From positions 186,001 through 250,000 of the forward strand of contig NZ_FOVH01000013.1 in assembly GCF_900115095.1 (NCBI RefSeq): a stretch of 64,000 nucleotides of DNA, in the 5' to 3' direction. The DNA comes from Actinomadura madurae (lineage in GTDB: Bacteria; Actinomycetota; Actinomycetes; Streptosporangiales; Streptosporangiaceae). The notes under the pieces were generated by a model. That model saw only the letters and a program-made list of their open reading frames with translations, had not been told where the DNA came from and made no database searches. Shown one piece after another: positions 42,989-51,768 of the stretch; positions within the stretch are counted from its first letter, which is position 1; every line of letters starts with the position of its first letter. Position numbers and translations under genes: made by a program.

Positions 42989-44422
42989 ATGCCTGACGCA
43001 TTCATCGACGCAACCGGCCTAGCAGAACTCGTTCGCCGGAACGAGATCACCCCGGGCGAGCTGGTCGAGGAGACGCTCGACCGCATCGGCAAGGTCGACC
43101 CGCAGCTCAACTCCGTCGTCGTCACGCTCGCCGGCAAAGCGCGCGCGGAGGCCGCGGACGCCCCTGACGGGCCCTTCCGCGGCGTTCCGTACCTCCTCAA
43201 GGAGGTCATGCCGTCCAAAGGCGACATCTACGCCGCGGGCATCAAGGGCGTCATCGCGGCCGGGCTGCGCGCCGACCACGACACCTACCTCGTCCAGGCG
43301 ATGCGCGCCGCCGGGTTCGTGCTGGCCGGGCGCTCCAACACCTCCGAGATGGCCCTGGTCGCCACCACCGAGTCCGCGGGTTGGGGCACATGCCGCAATC
43401 CGTGGGACACCTCCCGCTCCACCGGCGGATCCAGCGGCGGCGCCGCGGCGGCGGTCGCGGCCGGCCTGGTCCCGGTCGCCCACGGCAGCGACGGCGGCGG
43501 GTCCGTCCGGGAGCCCGCGGCCAAATGCGGGATCGTCGGGATCAAGCCCACCCGGGGCCGGATCTCGCAGGGCCCCCAGGTGATCGACTCCGACAACGTG
43601 TCCGGCATGGCGCACGAGGGATGGATGACCCGGAGCGTCCGGGACTGCGCCGCGCTGCTGGACGTCACCGGCGGCCACCGGCCCGGCGACGCCTTCGGCG
43701 CGTGGTCGCCGCCCGGCCCGTTCGCCGGGGAGGTCGGCGCCGACCCGGGGCGGCTCCGCATCGGCGTGCTCACCGAGGACCCCACCGGGCAGACCGCGGT
43801 CGACCCCGAATGCGCCGCCGCGGCCCGCGCCGCCGCCGACGTCCTCGCCGGGCTCGGCCACGACGTGCGCGACGGATACCCCGAGGTGCTCCGCCAGGGC
43901 AGCTGGCCGATGGAGTTCATGCCGTGCGTCGGCGTGGTGGTGCTCCGCGAGATCGAGCGCTTCGGCCGCCTGGTCGGCCGGCCGCTCACCGAGGACGACA
44001 TGGAGCCGCAGACCTGGGCCTACACCGAGGTCGGCCGCACCGTCACGGGCGTCCAGTACGCCGCCGGAGTCGACGCGCTCCGCGAGCGGGGTCGCGAGAT
44101 CGAGCGGTGGTGGGAGGACGACGGGTGGGACCTGCTGCTGACCCCCACGCTCACCGGCCAGACGCCGCCGCTCGGCCTGTTCAACCCCACGAAGGAGGAC
44201 CCGTTCTCCAGCCTCGGCATGGAGGCGAGCACCTTCACCGTCCCGTTCAACGTCAGCGGGCAGCCCGCCATCTCCCTGCCCCTGCACTGGGCCGCCGACG
44301 GGATGCCCGTCGGCGTGCAGCTCGGTGCCGCGCACGGCCGCGAGGACGTGCTGATCCGGGTCGCGTCCCAGCTGGAGGCCGCGATGCCGTGGGCCGGCCG
44401 CATCCCTGCGGTGCACGCCTGA
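42989..44422 (+). CDS. Amidase, amidase-signature family
   Basis: A 477-residue amidase with the full Ser-cisSer-Lys triad: Lys71 in PYLLKEVMPSKG, Ser148 in STGGSSGG and Ser172 in SDGGGSVREPA. It hydrolyses carboxamides to acid plus amine. GGGAGGG at 42978-42983 sets ATG 42989. It is the first gene of a long run of acyl-CoA genes, so the acid it frees is likely activated by the ligase at 45267 and degraded. The shared operator suggests it is switched on with the rhamnosidase operon. Confidence 0.9.
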   Translation: MPDAFIDATGLAELVRRNEITPGELVEETLDRIGKVDPQLNSVVVTLAGKARAEAADAPDGPFRGVPYLLKEVMPSKGDIYAAGIKGVIAAGLRADHDTYLVQAMRAAGFVLAGRSNTSEMALVATTESAGWGTCRNPWDTSRSTGGSSGGAAAAVAAGLVPVAHGSDGGGSVREPAAKCGIVGIKPTRGRISQGPQVIDSDNVSGMAHEGWMTRSVRDCAALLDVTGGHRPGDAFGAWSPPGPFAGEVGADPGRLRIGVLTEDPTGQTAVDPECAAAARAAADVLAGLGHDVRDGYPEVLRQGSWPMEFMPCVGVVVLREIERFGRLVGRPLTEDDMEPQTWAYTEVGRTVTGVQYAAGVDALRERGREIERWWEDDGWDLLLTPTLTGQTPPLGLFNPTKEDPFSSLGMEASTFTVPFNVSGQPAISLPLHWAADGMPVGVQLGAAHGREDVLIRVASQLEAAMPWAGRIPAVHA

Positions 44423-44449
44423 CCTCCGCCCCCCGAAAGGACCGAACCC

Positions 44450-45250
44450 ATGGGACGACTCGACGACAAGGTGCTGCTGGTGATCGGCGGCGGCTCGGAC
44501 GGGCCGCCGCGCGACCGCGAGCGGCTGCCGATCGGCAACGGCCGGGCCGCCGCGCTGGCCTCTGCCGCGGAGGGCGCCGCCGTCATGGTCGCCGACCTGC
44601 GCGCCGACGCCGCCGAGGCGACGGCCGAGGAGATCAGGAACGCCGGTGGCAGGGCCGGGGCCGTCGCCTGCGACGTGGCCGACCCGGAGCAGTGCGCGGC
44701 CGCGGTCGCGGCGGCGGTCGAGGCGTTCGGCGCCCTGCACCTGCTGGTCAACAACGTGGGCATCGCCGACGCGGGCGGCGTGGCCGACACCGACGCGGAC
44801 ACCTTCGATCGGATCATGCGGGTCAACGTGCGCGGCCACCTGCTCACCGTCCGGCACGCCTTGCCTGAGATGGCCGATGCGGGCGGCGGGGCCGTGGTGA
44901 ACATGTCCTCGCTGAACGCCTACCGCACCGGCGGCGCCGGGATCTCCTACGACACCAGCAAGGCGGCGCTGCTCGGCCTGTCCCGGCACGCCGCCGCCGC
45001 CGCGGCGCCCATGAACGTCCGGGTCAACACCGTCCTCCCGGGCGTCATCGACTCGACGATGCTGCGCCGGGCGCTCGCGGGGATCCCCGCCGAGCACGTG
45101 CCGGACCTGACGGGCGGCATCCCCATGGGCAGGGTCGGCACCCCGTGGGAGGTCGCTCGCTGCGTGGTCTTCCTGCTCTCCGACGAGGCGTCCTACGTGA
45201 CCGGCGCCGAGCTCGTCGTCGACGGCGGCCTCAACATCGCGATGTTCTGA
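44450..45250 (+). CDS. SDR-family oxidoreductase with an insertion in the cofactor loop
   Basis: The 266-residue protein is an SDR with VNNVG, serine in NMSSLN, and catalytic Tyr-x3-Lys in SYDTSK. ELVVDGGLN ends it. The cofactor loop is unusual: IGGGSDGPPRDRERLPIGNG carries about ten extra residues between the first Gly cluster and the last Gly of TGxxxGxG. This could be a real subfamily trait, since the rest is well conserved. GAAAGGA precedes the ATG. It sits between amidase and ligase genes, and its substrate is unknown. Confidence 0.83.
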   Translation: MGRLDDKVLLVIGGGSDGPPRDRERLPIGNGRAAALASAAEGAAVMVADLRADAAEATAEEIRNAGGRAGAVACDVADPEQCAAAVAAAVEAFGALHLLVNNVGIADAGGVADTDADTFDRIMRVNVRGHLLTVRHALPEMADAGGGAVVNMSSLNAYRTGGAGISYDTSKAALLGLSRHAAAAAAPMNVRVNTVLPGVIDSTMLRRALAGIPAEHVPDLTGGIPMGRVGTPWEVARCVVFLLSDEASYVTGAELVVDGGLNIAMF

Positions 45251-45266
45251 ACGGGGAGTGACGGAC

Positions 45267-46754
45267 GTGCACATCGTCGAGCTGATCGACACCTATCTCG
45301 CCGGACACGGCGACCGGGTCCGGGCCACCGACCACACCGGAGGCTGGACGGGGCACCGGCTCGCCGAGCGGGCCCGCCGGCTCGCCGGCGGCCTCCAGGC
45401 GCAGGGCGTGCGGCGCGGTGACCGCGTCGGGGTCATGATGGCCAACGGCGTCGACGTCCTCGTGGCGTACGAGGCGATCTGGCGGGCCGGTGCCGCGATC
45501 ACCCCGCTGATGCCGGCCCTCGTCCCGGACGAGGTCGCGCACATCCTCGAAAGCGCCGAGCCCGCCGCCGTCCTGGTCTCCGCGGACACCGCGGACACCG
45601 TCCGGGCGGCGCGCGCCGCGACGGGCGGGACCTTCCCGCTGGCCGGCGACGGCGGCGACGTTCCGTGGGCAGGGTCGGCGGCGGACGTCGTCCCGGGCGG
45701 ACACGACGAGGGCGACCTCGCGGCCGTGCTGTTCACGGGCGGCACCACCGGCCGGTCCAAGGGCGTCATGCTGACCCACCGCAACCTCACCGCCGCCGCC
45801 GCGATGGCCGCCACCGCCGATGACGCCCGGCCGGAGGACGTCAGCCTGGTCACCCTGCCCCTCTCGCACGGGTTCGGCCTGATCGCCTTCCTGGTGACCT
45901 ACCTGCGGCCGCTGCGCCTGCTGGTCCGGCGGCGCTTCGACCCGGACGACTTCGCCGCCACGGTCCGGGAGGAGGGCGTGACGGTCGCGGACGTCGTCCC
46001 GGCCATGCTCCAGGCCCTGCTCGACCAGGGGCACGTCCACTCGGGCGCGCTGCGTACCCTGCGCACCCTCTACGTCGGCGGGGCACCCTGCCCGCCCGAC
46101 CTCATCGAGACCGTCCAGAACTCTCTCCCGGTCCGTGTGATCGAGGGGTACGGGCTGACCGAGTCAGGAACGCTCATCGCGGGCGACTCGCCGTCCCGGC
46201 CGCACCGCCGGGGGAGCGTCGGGGTCCCGTTCGAGGGCGTCGACGTCCGCATCGTCGACCCGGACGGGCGGGACGCGCCGCCCGGCCGGATCGGCGAGAT
46301 CATCGTGCGAGGCCCCGCCGTGATGGCGGGCTACTGGAGGGACGAGGCCGCCACCGCCGAGGCGATCCGCGACGGCTGGCTGCACACCGGCGACCTGGGC
46401 AGCCAGGACGAGGACGGGTACCTGCGCATCGCCGGGCGCCGCAAGGAGCTGATCATCCGGGCCGGCTTCAACATCCACCCCGCCGACCTGGAGAACGCCA
46501 TCCGCACCTGCCCCGGTGTTGCCGGCGTCGGCGTCGTCGGCATACCGGACCGCACCCTCGGCGAGCGGGTGGTGGCGGCCGTGGTCGGCACCTGCACGCC
46601 CGAGGACGTCCACCGGCACTGCCGCACCAGAGTGGCCGGCCCGAAACGCCCCGACGAAGTAGTGATCGTGGAGCGCCTCCCGCTCACCCCCGTCGGCAAA
46701 CCCGACCGCAACGCGCTGGTCGCCGCCCTGGCGGAACAGGGCATCGCGTCATGA
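45267..46754 (+). CDS. Acyl-CoA ligase (AMP-binding family)
   Basis: The 495-residue ANL-type ligase has LFTGGTTGRSKGVMLTHRN (ATP loop), IEGYGLTESGTL (A5), GWLHTGDLGS (A7), GRRKELIIRAGFNIHPADLE (A8) and the catalytic Lys in LTPVGKPDRNAL. GTG 45267 has GGGGAG eight bases before it; an in-frame GTG at 45258 lacks a site. It overlaps the next gene as ATGA. It is expected to activate the acid from the amidase or an intermediate. Confidence 0.88.
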   Translation: MHIVELIDTYLAGHGDRVRATDHTGGWTGHRLAERARRLAGGLQAQGVRRGDRVGVMMANGVDVLVAYEAIWRAGAAITPLMPALVPDEVAHILESAEPAAVLVSADTADTVRAARAATGGTFPLAGDGGDVPWAGSAADVVPGGHDEGDLAAVLFTGGTTGRSKGVMLTHRNLTAAAAMAATADDARPEDVSLVTLPLSHGFGLIAFLVTYLRPLRLLVRRRFDPDDFAATVREEGVTVADVVPAMLQALLDQGHVHSGALRTLRTLYVGGAPCPPDLIETVQNSLPVRVIEGYGLTESGTLIAGDSPSRPHRRGSVGVPFEGVDVRIVDPDGRDAPPGRIGEIIVRGPAVMAGYWRDEAATAEAIRDGWLHTGDLGSQDEDGYLRIAGRRKELIIRAGFNIHPADLENAIRTCPGVAGVGVVGIPDRTLGERVVAAVVGTCTPEDVHRHCRTRVAGPKRPDEVVIVERLPLTPVGKPDRNALVAALAEQGIAS

Positions 46755-47872
46755 GGTTGTCTCTCCCCGGCGCAGCGCCCGCCGCGACGGACCTGCGCCT
46801 GGAGGTGCGGGCCTTCCTGGAGGGGGCGGAGTTCACCCCGCGCTGCGACAGCTGGCTCACCGGCTTCGACCCCGCCTTCAGCCGGAGACTGGGCGAGCGA
46901 GGCTGGCTCGGCATGACCGTGCCCCGCCGCCTCGGCGGGCACGGCCGCGGCCCGCTGGAACGGTTCACGGTGATCGAGGAACTGCTGGCGGCCGGTGCCC
47001 CGGTCGCCGCCCACTGGGTCGCCGACCGGCAGATGGCGCCCGCCCTCGTGGCGCACGGCTCGTCCGAGCAGCGGCGGCGGTTCCTGCCCGCGATCGTCCG
47101 TGGCGAGTGCTTCTTCGCCATCGGGATGAGCGAGCCCGACAGCGGCTCCGACCTGGCGTCGGCGCGCACCCGGGCCCGTCGCGTCCGCGACGGATGGTCG
47201 CTGACGGGCACCAAGGTGTGGAGCAGCGGAGCCCATCGCGCCCACGTCATCCTCGCGCTGGCCCGCACCGCACCCCCGGGCCCCGATCGCCGCGCCGGAC
47301 TGAGCCAGTTCCTGGTGACGCTGCCCGACCCGGCGGTGACGATCCGGCCGATCGGCGGGCTCGCGGGGGAGCACCACTTCAACGAGGTGACCTTCGACGA
47401 GGCGTTCGTGCCCGACGGCATGCTCCTCGGCCGGCCCGGCGCGGGCTGGGGGCAGGTCACCGCGGAACTGGCGCACGAGCGCGGCGGCCCCGAGCGGATG
47501 CTCAGCACGTTCCCGCTGATCCGGGCGGCGGCCGCGCAGACCGGCGATGACGCCGCGCGCCGGGCCCTGGGCGGGCTGCTGGCCCGGCTGTGGACGCTGC
47601 GGCAGGCGTCCATGGCGGTCGCCGGGGCCCTCGAACGAGGCGACGGCGCCGGCGCGCAGGCGGCGCTGGTCAAGGATCTCGGCACCCGTTTCGAACGGGA
47701 GGTCATCGACGTTGTGCGAGCCCACATCCCGGTCGAGCCCGATCCGGACTCACCCGCCCCGCTGGCCCGCGCCCTCGCCGAGGCCGTCGTGCAGGCACCC
47801 GGGTTCACCCTCCGCGGCGGCACCACGGAGATCCTGCGCGGCATCGTCGCCCGCGAGCTGGGAGTCCGCTGA
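46751..47872 (+). CDS. Acyl-CoA dehydrogenase, pair 1 first subunit
   Basis: A 373-residue ACAD. FAIGMSEPDSGSDLAS is the FAD/substrate motif, GTKVWSSGAHRAHVILALAR the middle beta domain, and the C-terminal FTLRGGTTEILRGIVAREL includes the family's tail. At the place of the Glu base of medium-chain enzymes (YEGT) it reads RGGT, so the base is either elsewhere or supplied by its partner. It is followed without a gap by a second, smaller ACAD gene. Adjacent ACAD pairs of this kind form alpha2-beta2 enzymes in steroid side-chain breakdown. Confidence 0.86.
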   Translation: MRLSLPGAAPAATDLRLEVRAFLEGAEFTPRCDSWLTGFDPAFSRRLGERGWLGMTVPRRLGGHGRGPLERFTVIEELLAAGAPVAAHWVADRQMAPALVAHGSSEQRRRFLPAIVRGECFFAIGMSEPDSGSDLASARTRARRVRDGWSLTGTKVWSSGAHRAHVILALARTAPPGPDRRAGLSQFLVTLPDPAVTIRPIGGLAGEHHFNEVTFDEAFVPDGMLLGRPGAGWGQVTAELAHERGGPERMLSTFPLIRAAAAQTGDDAARRALGGLLARLWTLRQASMAVAGALERGDGAGAQAALVKDLGTRFEREVIDVVRAHIPVEPDPDSPAPLARALAEAVVQAPGFTLRGGTTEILRGIVARELGVR

Positions 47873-48876
47873 TGGCGCTGCTCGACGACACCGTGAACCG
47901 GATCCTCGTCGAGCGGGCCGGCGACGCCTGGCCCGCCCTGTACGAAGCGGGCCTGACGGCCATCGGCATACCCGAGCGTTCCGGAGGCGCCGGCGGCGGC
48001 CTCGCCGACGCGGCCGCCGTCCTCCGTGCGGCCGGGTATCACGCGGCCGCCGTTCCGCTGGCCGAGACCTGGCTGGCCGGGCGCCTGCTGAGCGCCGCCG
48101 GGCTGCCCGTCCCGCCGGGGCCGCTCACGGCCGCCGGGTCGGTGCGCGGCGGGCCGTGGCCGGGCGAGGTCCGGGCCGAACGGGACGGCGCGGGCTGGCG
48201 GCTGAGCGGCCGGCTGAGCCGCGTCCCCTGGGCCGCGCACGCCGACCGCATCGCACTGGCGGTCGAGGGCCCGGAGGGGACGCTGGCCGCGCTGGTCGAA
48301 CGCTGCGCGGTGTCCGTCGAGCCGGGCCGCAACCTCGCCGGAGAGCCGCGTGACGACATCACGCTGGACGCCGTCGCCGTCGATGCCGTGCCGTCCCCGT
48401 TCACTCCGTCCGACCTGATGCTGCACGGAGCCCTGGCAAGGACCATCGCCATGGCCGGGGCGGCGCGTCGCGTCCTGGACCTCTCGCTGCGCCACGCCGC
48501 CGAACGCGAGCAGTTCGGCCGGCCCATCGCGCGGTTCCAGGCCGTCCAGCAGCTTCTGGCCGAACTCGCAGGCGAGGTGATGCTGCTGGAGACCGGCGCC
48601 GAGGCGGCCACGGTGGCGTTCGGCGCCGGCGGTCCGGCCGCCGGGACCGCCGTGGCCTGCGCCAAGGCCGATGCGGGCCGCGCGGCGGGCGCGGCGGCGG
48701 CGACGGCCCACCAGATCCACGGCGCCATCGGGGTGACCCGCGAGCACGTCCTGCGGCGCCTCACCCTGCGGTTGTGGTCATGGCGTGACGAGTACGGATC
48801 CGAGGCCCGCTGGCGGGACCGCGTCGCCGCCGCGATGGGCGGCGACGCCTGGGCCGTGGCCTGCGGGGAGGCATGA
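47872..48876 (+). CDS. Acyl-CoA dehydrogenase, pair 1 second subunit
   Basis: The 334-residue protein is the smaller member of the pair. The N-terminal FAD-contact motifs are reduced (no SEPDSGSD). The C-terminal helical domain is intact: RHAAEREQFGRPIARFQAVQ and HQIHGAIGVTREHVLRR. Such degenerate partners usually complete the FAD pocket of the other subunit instead of acting alone. Its ATG overlaps the previous stop by one base (TGATG), and its own stop overlaps the start of the broken CoA-transferase gene. Confidence 0.85.
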   Translation: MALLDDTVNRILVERAGDAWPALYEAGLTAIGIPERSGGAGGGLADAAAVLRAAGYHAAAVPLAETWLAGRLLSAAGLPVPPGPLTAAGSVRGGPWPGEVRAERDGAGWRLSGRLSRVPWAAHADRIALAVEGPEGTLAALVERCAVSVEPGRNLAGEPRDDITLDAVAVDAVPSPFTPSDLMLHGALARTIAMAGAARRVLDLSLRHAAEREQFGRPIARFQAVQQLLAELAGEVMLLETGAEAATVAFGAGGPAAGTAVACAKADAGRAAGAAAATAHQIHGAIGVTREHVLRRLTLRLWSWRDEYGSEARWRDRVAAAMGGDAWAVACGEA

Positions 48877-49256
48877 CGATGACCGGAGCCCTCGACGGGC
48901 CCTTCGGCGACGGCACGAGCGGCTACTTCGACGGCATCAACCGCGGCAAGCGCCACATCTGCCCTGATCTGTCCCACCCAGCGGGCGGGACGTGCTGTGT
49001 TCTTGGCGGCCAACGCCGCTCCCGTCGACACCGTCCCCGAAGCCCTGGCCGAAGCCCGGGTGCGGCACCGGGGCCTCGTCGCCGTCACCGGCCGTCGGTG
49101 GGAACTCGGCGTGCCCATCGCGCTGTCACGGACCCCGGGCCGGGCGCACACCCCGCCAGGCCCCGGGGAGCCGACACCGCGGCCGTGCTCGGCGAACTGG
49201 GCCACAGCGCGGCGCAGACCGCCGAGCTGCTTCGCGACGGGACGGCCCACCAGTGA
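48873..49256 (+). pseudogene. Remnant of a family III CoA-transferase (CaiB/BaiF type)
   Basis: Pieces of a CaiB-like gene are recognisable. SGYFDGINRGKRHICPDLSHP in one frame matches the NRGKRS-DL region. VDTVPEALAEARVRHRGLVA to IALSRTPGRAHTP, in a second frame from about 48997 to 49160, matches the C-terminal third. TAAVLGELGHSAAQTAELLRDG, back in the first frame, matches the very end. A normal protein is about 380-400 residues; here only about 125 codons remain, so most of the middle is deleted and two frame changes separate the rest. It was probably the CoA-transfer step of this operon; the ligase at 45267 may now do that job. Confidence 0.75.
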
Positions 49257-49285
49257 ACGACCTGTCAGGAAGGAAGGACAGCGGA

Positions 49286-50197
49286 ATGACCGACCTGTGC
49301 AAGGGACGCGTGGCCATCGTCACCGGCGCCGCCCGGGGAATCGGCCGGGCGTACGCCCTGGAGCTGGCCCGGCAGGGAGCGGCCGTCGTGGTCAACGATC
49401 TCGGGGGCGCCCGGGACGGCTCCGGCGCCGACCCCGGTCCCGCCCTCGCCGTCGCCGAGGAGATCCGGGCCTCCGGTGGACGCGCGGTCGCGAGCACCGA
49501 CGACGTCGCCGACCACGAGGCGGCCGGGCGCCTGGTGGGGACCGCGGTACGCGAGTTCGGCGGCCTCGACATCGTGATCAACAACGCCGGCATCCTCCGC
49601 GACCGGATGCTGGTGAACATGACGGCGTCCGACTGGGACGACGTCGTCCGCGTGCACCTGCGCGGCACCTTCGCCGTCTCGCGGCACGCCGCGGCCCACT
49701 GGCGGGCCCGCGCCAAAGCGGACGGGCCGGTCGACGCTCGCCTGATCAACACCAGTTCGTCCAGCGGCCTGTTCGGCAACCCCGGCCAGTGCAACTACGC
49801 CGCCGCGAAGGCCGGGATCGCCGGGTTCACCCTCACCGCCGCCCTGGAACTGGAACGGTACGGCGTCACCGTCAACTGCGTGTACCCGGCCGCCGCGTCC
49901 CGCCTGACCGCCGGCCTCTCCGCCTACGCGGGCCGGGAGGCGGACCCGCTGCGCGACCCGGCCACCATCGCCCCCCTGGTGGTGTGGCTGGCGAGCCCGC
50001 ACTCCCGGGGCGTCACGGGCCGCATGTTCGGCGTCCGGGGCAACGCGATCACCGTCGCCGAGGGCTGGCGGCCGGGCCCGTCGATCGACCGCCCCGAACG
50101 CTGGGATCCGGGCGAACTCGGCGAGGTGCTCCCCGCACTGATCGAACGGGCCCGGCCCAACGCCGCACCCGCCCTCGGCTCCGTCCGGACGGGCTGA
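49286..50197 (+). CDS. SDR-type 3-hydroxyacyl-CoA dehydrogenase-like protein
   Basis: The 303-residue protein has VTGAARGIG, VVNDLGGARDGSG, NNAGILRDRMLVNM and Tyr-x3-Lys in CNYAAAKAG. This set, especially the NDLGG and LRD strings and the longer length, is typical of the dehydrogenase domain of peroxisomal multifunctional enzyme 2 and its bacterial relatives, which oxidise (3R)-hydroxyacyl-CoA. AGGAAGGA precedes ATG 49286. It lies between the CoA-transferase remnant and the DUF35 gene, within the beta-oxidation-like operon. Confidence 0.85.
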   Translation: MTDLCKGRVAIVTGAARGIGRAYALELARQGAAVVVNDLGGARDGSGADPGPALAVAEEIRASGGRAVASTDDVADHEAAGRLVGTAVREFGGLDIVINNAGILRDRMLVNMTASDWDDVVRVHLRGTFAVSRHAAAHWRARAKADGPVDARLINTSSSSGLFGNPGQCNYAAAKAGIAGFTLTAALELERYGVTVNCVYPAAASRLTAGLSAYAGREADPLRDPATIAPLVVWLASPHSRGVTGRMFGVRGNAITVAEGWRPGPSIDRPERWDPGELGEVLPALIERARPNAAPALGSVRTG

Positions 50198-50200
50198 CCG

Positions 50201-50623
50201 GTGGCCGCCGACAGCCGCCCGGTGCCCGTCCCCACTCCGGCCACGCAGCCCTTCTGGGACGGCACCAGAGCCGGTGAACTGCGCCTTCAACGCTGCGAAG
50301 ACTGTGTCCGGCACGTGTTCTACCCGCGTATCGCCTGTCCCTTCTGCGGCTCGTCCCGCCTCGAATGGACTCCCGTGAGCGGACGCGCCAGGCTCAGCTC
50401 GTACGTCATCAACCACGTCCCCGCTCCGGGATACGCCGGCGACGTCCCCTACGTCATCGCGATCGTGCAGCTGGACGAGGGCCCACGCATGATCACCAAC
50501 CTCGTCGACGTGCCGCCCGATCCCCGCGCCCTCCCGCTGGACCTGCCGCTGGAACTGGTCATCGAGCCGCGTGGAGACCAGGCGCTGCCCCTGTTCCAGC
50601 CGGTGCCGGAGGCAGGCCCGTGA
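50201..50623 (+). CDS. DUF35/OB-fold zinc-ribbon protein
   Basis: The 140-residue protein has a zinc ribbon CEDCVRHVFYPRIACPFCGS (Cys-x2-Cys, Cys-x2-Cys) followed by an OB-fold (RLSSYVINHVPAPGY, PYVIAIVQLDEGP). It overlaps the following thiolase-like gene as GTGA, the classic arrangement of an aldolase pair. In steroid side-chain degradation such a DUF35 protein supports a thiolase-like retro-aldolase (Ltp2 type). GTG 50201 begins three bases after the SDR stop. Confidence 0.87.
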   Translation: MAADSRPVPVPTPATQPFWDGTRAGELRLQRCEDCVRHVFYPRIACPFCGSSRLEWTPVSGRARLSSYVINHVPAPGYAGDVPYVIAIVQLDEGPRMITNLVDVPPDPRALPLDLPLELVIEPRGDQALPLFQPVPEAGP

Positions 50624-51768
50624 AACCGCGAGGGGTGGCGATCGTGGGGGCCGCGGAGACCGACGTCGGCGTCCTTCCCCACCTGTCGGAGCCGGACCTG
50701 CACGCCCGCGCGGCCGCCATGGCGCTGGCCGACGCCGGACTGACCCCGGCCGACGTGGACGGCATCGCCACCGCCTGGCATTCGCCGATCGACATCGCGC
50801 ACCACATCGGCGTCACCCCGTCCTGGCACGACGGCACCACCGTGGGCGGCTGCTCGTTCCTGGTGCACGTCGGCCACGCGGCGGCGGCCATCGACGCGGG
50901 GCTGTGCACCACCGTGCTGGTCCTGCACGGCGAATCCGGACGGTCGCGGATCGGGCGGCCGTCACGGCGCACACCGCCCGATTCCCTGTCCCGCCAGTTC
51001 GAGGCGCCGTACGGGGTGCGCGGCGCGGTCACCGCCTTCACCCTTCCCGCCCTGCGCTTCCTGCACGAGACCGGCACCACGCGCGAGCAGATGGCCGCCG
51101 TCCCCGCCGTGCAGAGCCGCTGGGCGCACGGCAACCCGAGGGCCTGGCGGGCCGAGGAGTTCACCGTCGAGGACGTGCTCGCCTCCAGAGTCGTCGCCTG
51201 GCCGTTCCACAAGCTGGAATGCTGCCCCGTCACCGACGGCGGAGCGGCCCTGGTGCTGACCGCTGCCGAACGCGCCGCCGACCTGCCGCGCACGCCCGTC
51301 CATCTGCTGGGGGCGGGCGAGGCGGGGGAGAGCCCGCTGGTCGCCCACATGGAGGACCTCACGTCCTCCCGGGCCTTCCGCGAGTCGAGCCGCCGGGCGT
51401 TCGCGCAGGCCGGCGTCACCGTCGCCGACGTCGACCATCTGATGGTCTACGACCCGTTCGCGCACCTGCCGCTCTACGGGCTGGAGGACCTCGGATTCGT
51501 CGGCCGCGGCGAGGCGGGCGCCTTCGTGGCGGACGGCAACACGGCCCCCGGCGGTTCCCTGCCGATGAACACCAACGGCGGCGGCCTCTGTTACACGCAC
51601 ACCGGCATGTACGGCATGTTCGCGATCCAGGAGTCCGTCCGGCAACTGCGCGGAGACGCGCACCGGCAGGTGGACGGAGTGGAGATCAGTGTCGTCCAGG
51701 GAGTGGGCGGCATCTTCACCTCCGCCGCGACACTCGTCCTGGCCGACCGCCTCAAGGAGGGCCGATGA
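50620..51768 (+). CDS. Thiolase-like protein, probable retro-aldolase partner of DUF35
   Basis: The 382-residue protein has the thiolase fold (IVGAAETDVGVLPHLSEPDL, TPADVDGIAT, LMVYDPFAHLPLYGLEDLGF). The nucleophile region reads TTVGGCSFLVHVGHA and the C-terminal loop NTNGGGLCYTHTGMYG, unlike true thiolases. Proteins of this shape, coupled to DUF35, split beta-hydroxyacyl-CoA into a ketone or aldehyde and acetyl- or propionyl-CoA. The GTG start lies inside the DUF35 stop. That would remove a branched side chain that ordinary thiolysis cannot handle (inference). Confidence 0.83.
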   Translation: MKPRGVAIVGAAETDVGVLPHLSEPDLHARAAAMALADAGLTPADVDGIATAWHSPIDIAHHIGVTPSWHDGTTVGGCSFLVHVGHAAAAIDAGLCTTVLVLHGESGRSRIGRPSRRTPPDSLSRQFEAPYGVRGAVTAFTLPALRFLHETGTTREQMAAVPAVQSRWAHGNPRAWRAEEFTVEDVLASRVVAWPFHKLECCPVTDGGAALVLTAAERAADLPRTPVHLLGAGEAGESPLVAHMEDLTSSRAFRESSRRAFAQAGVTVADVDHLMVYDPFAHLPLYGLEDLGFVGRGEAGAFVADGNTAPGGSLPMNTNGGGLCYTHTGMYGMFAIQESVRQLRGDAHRQVDGVEISVVQGVGGIFTSAATLVLADRLKEGR

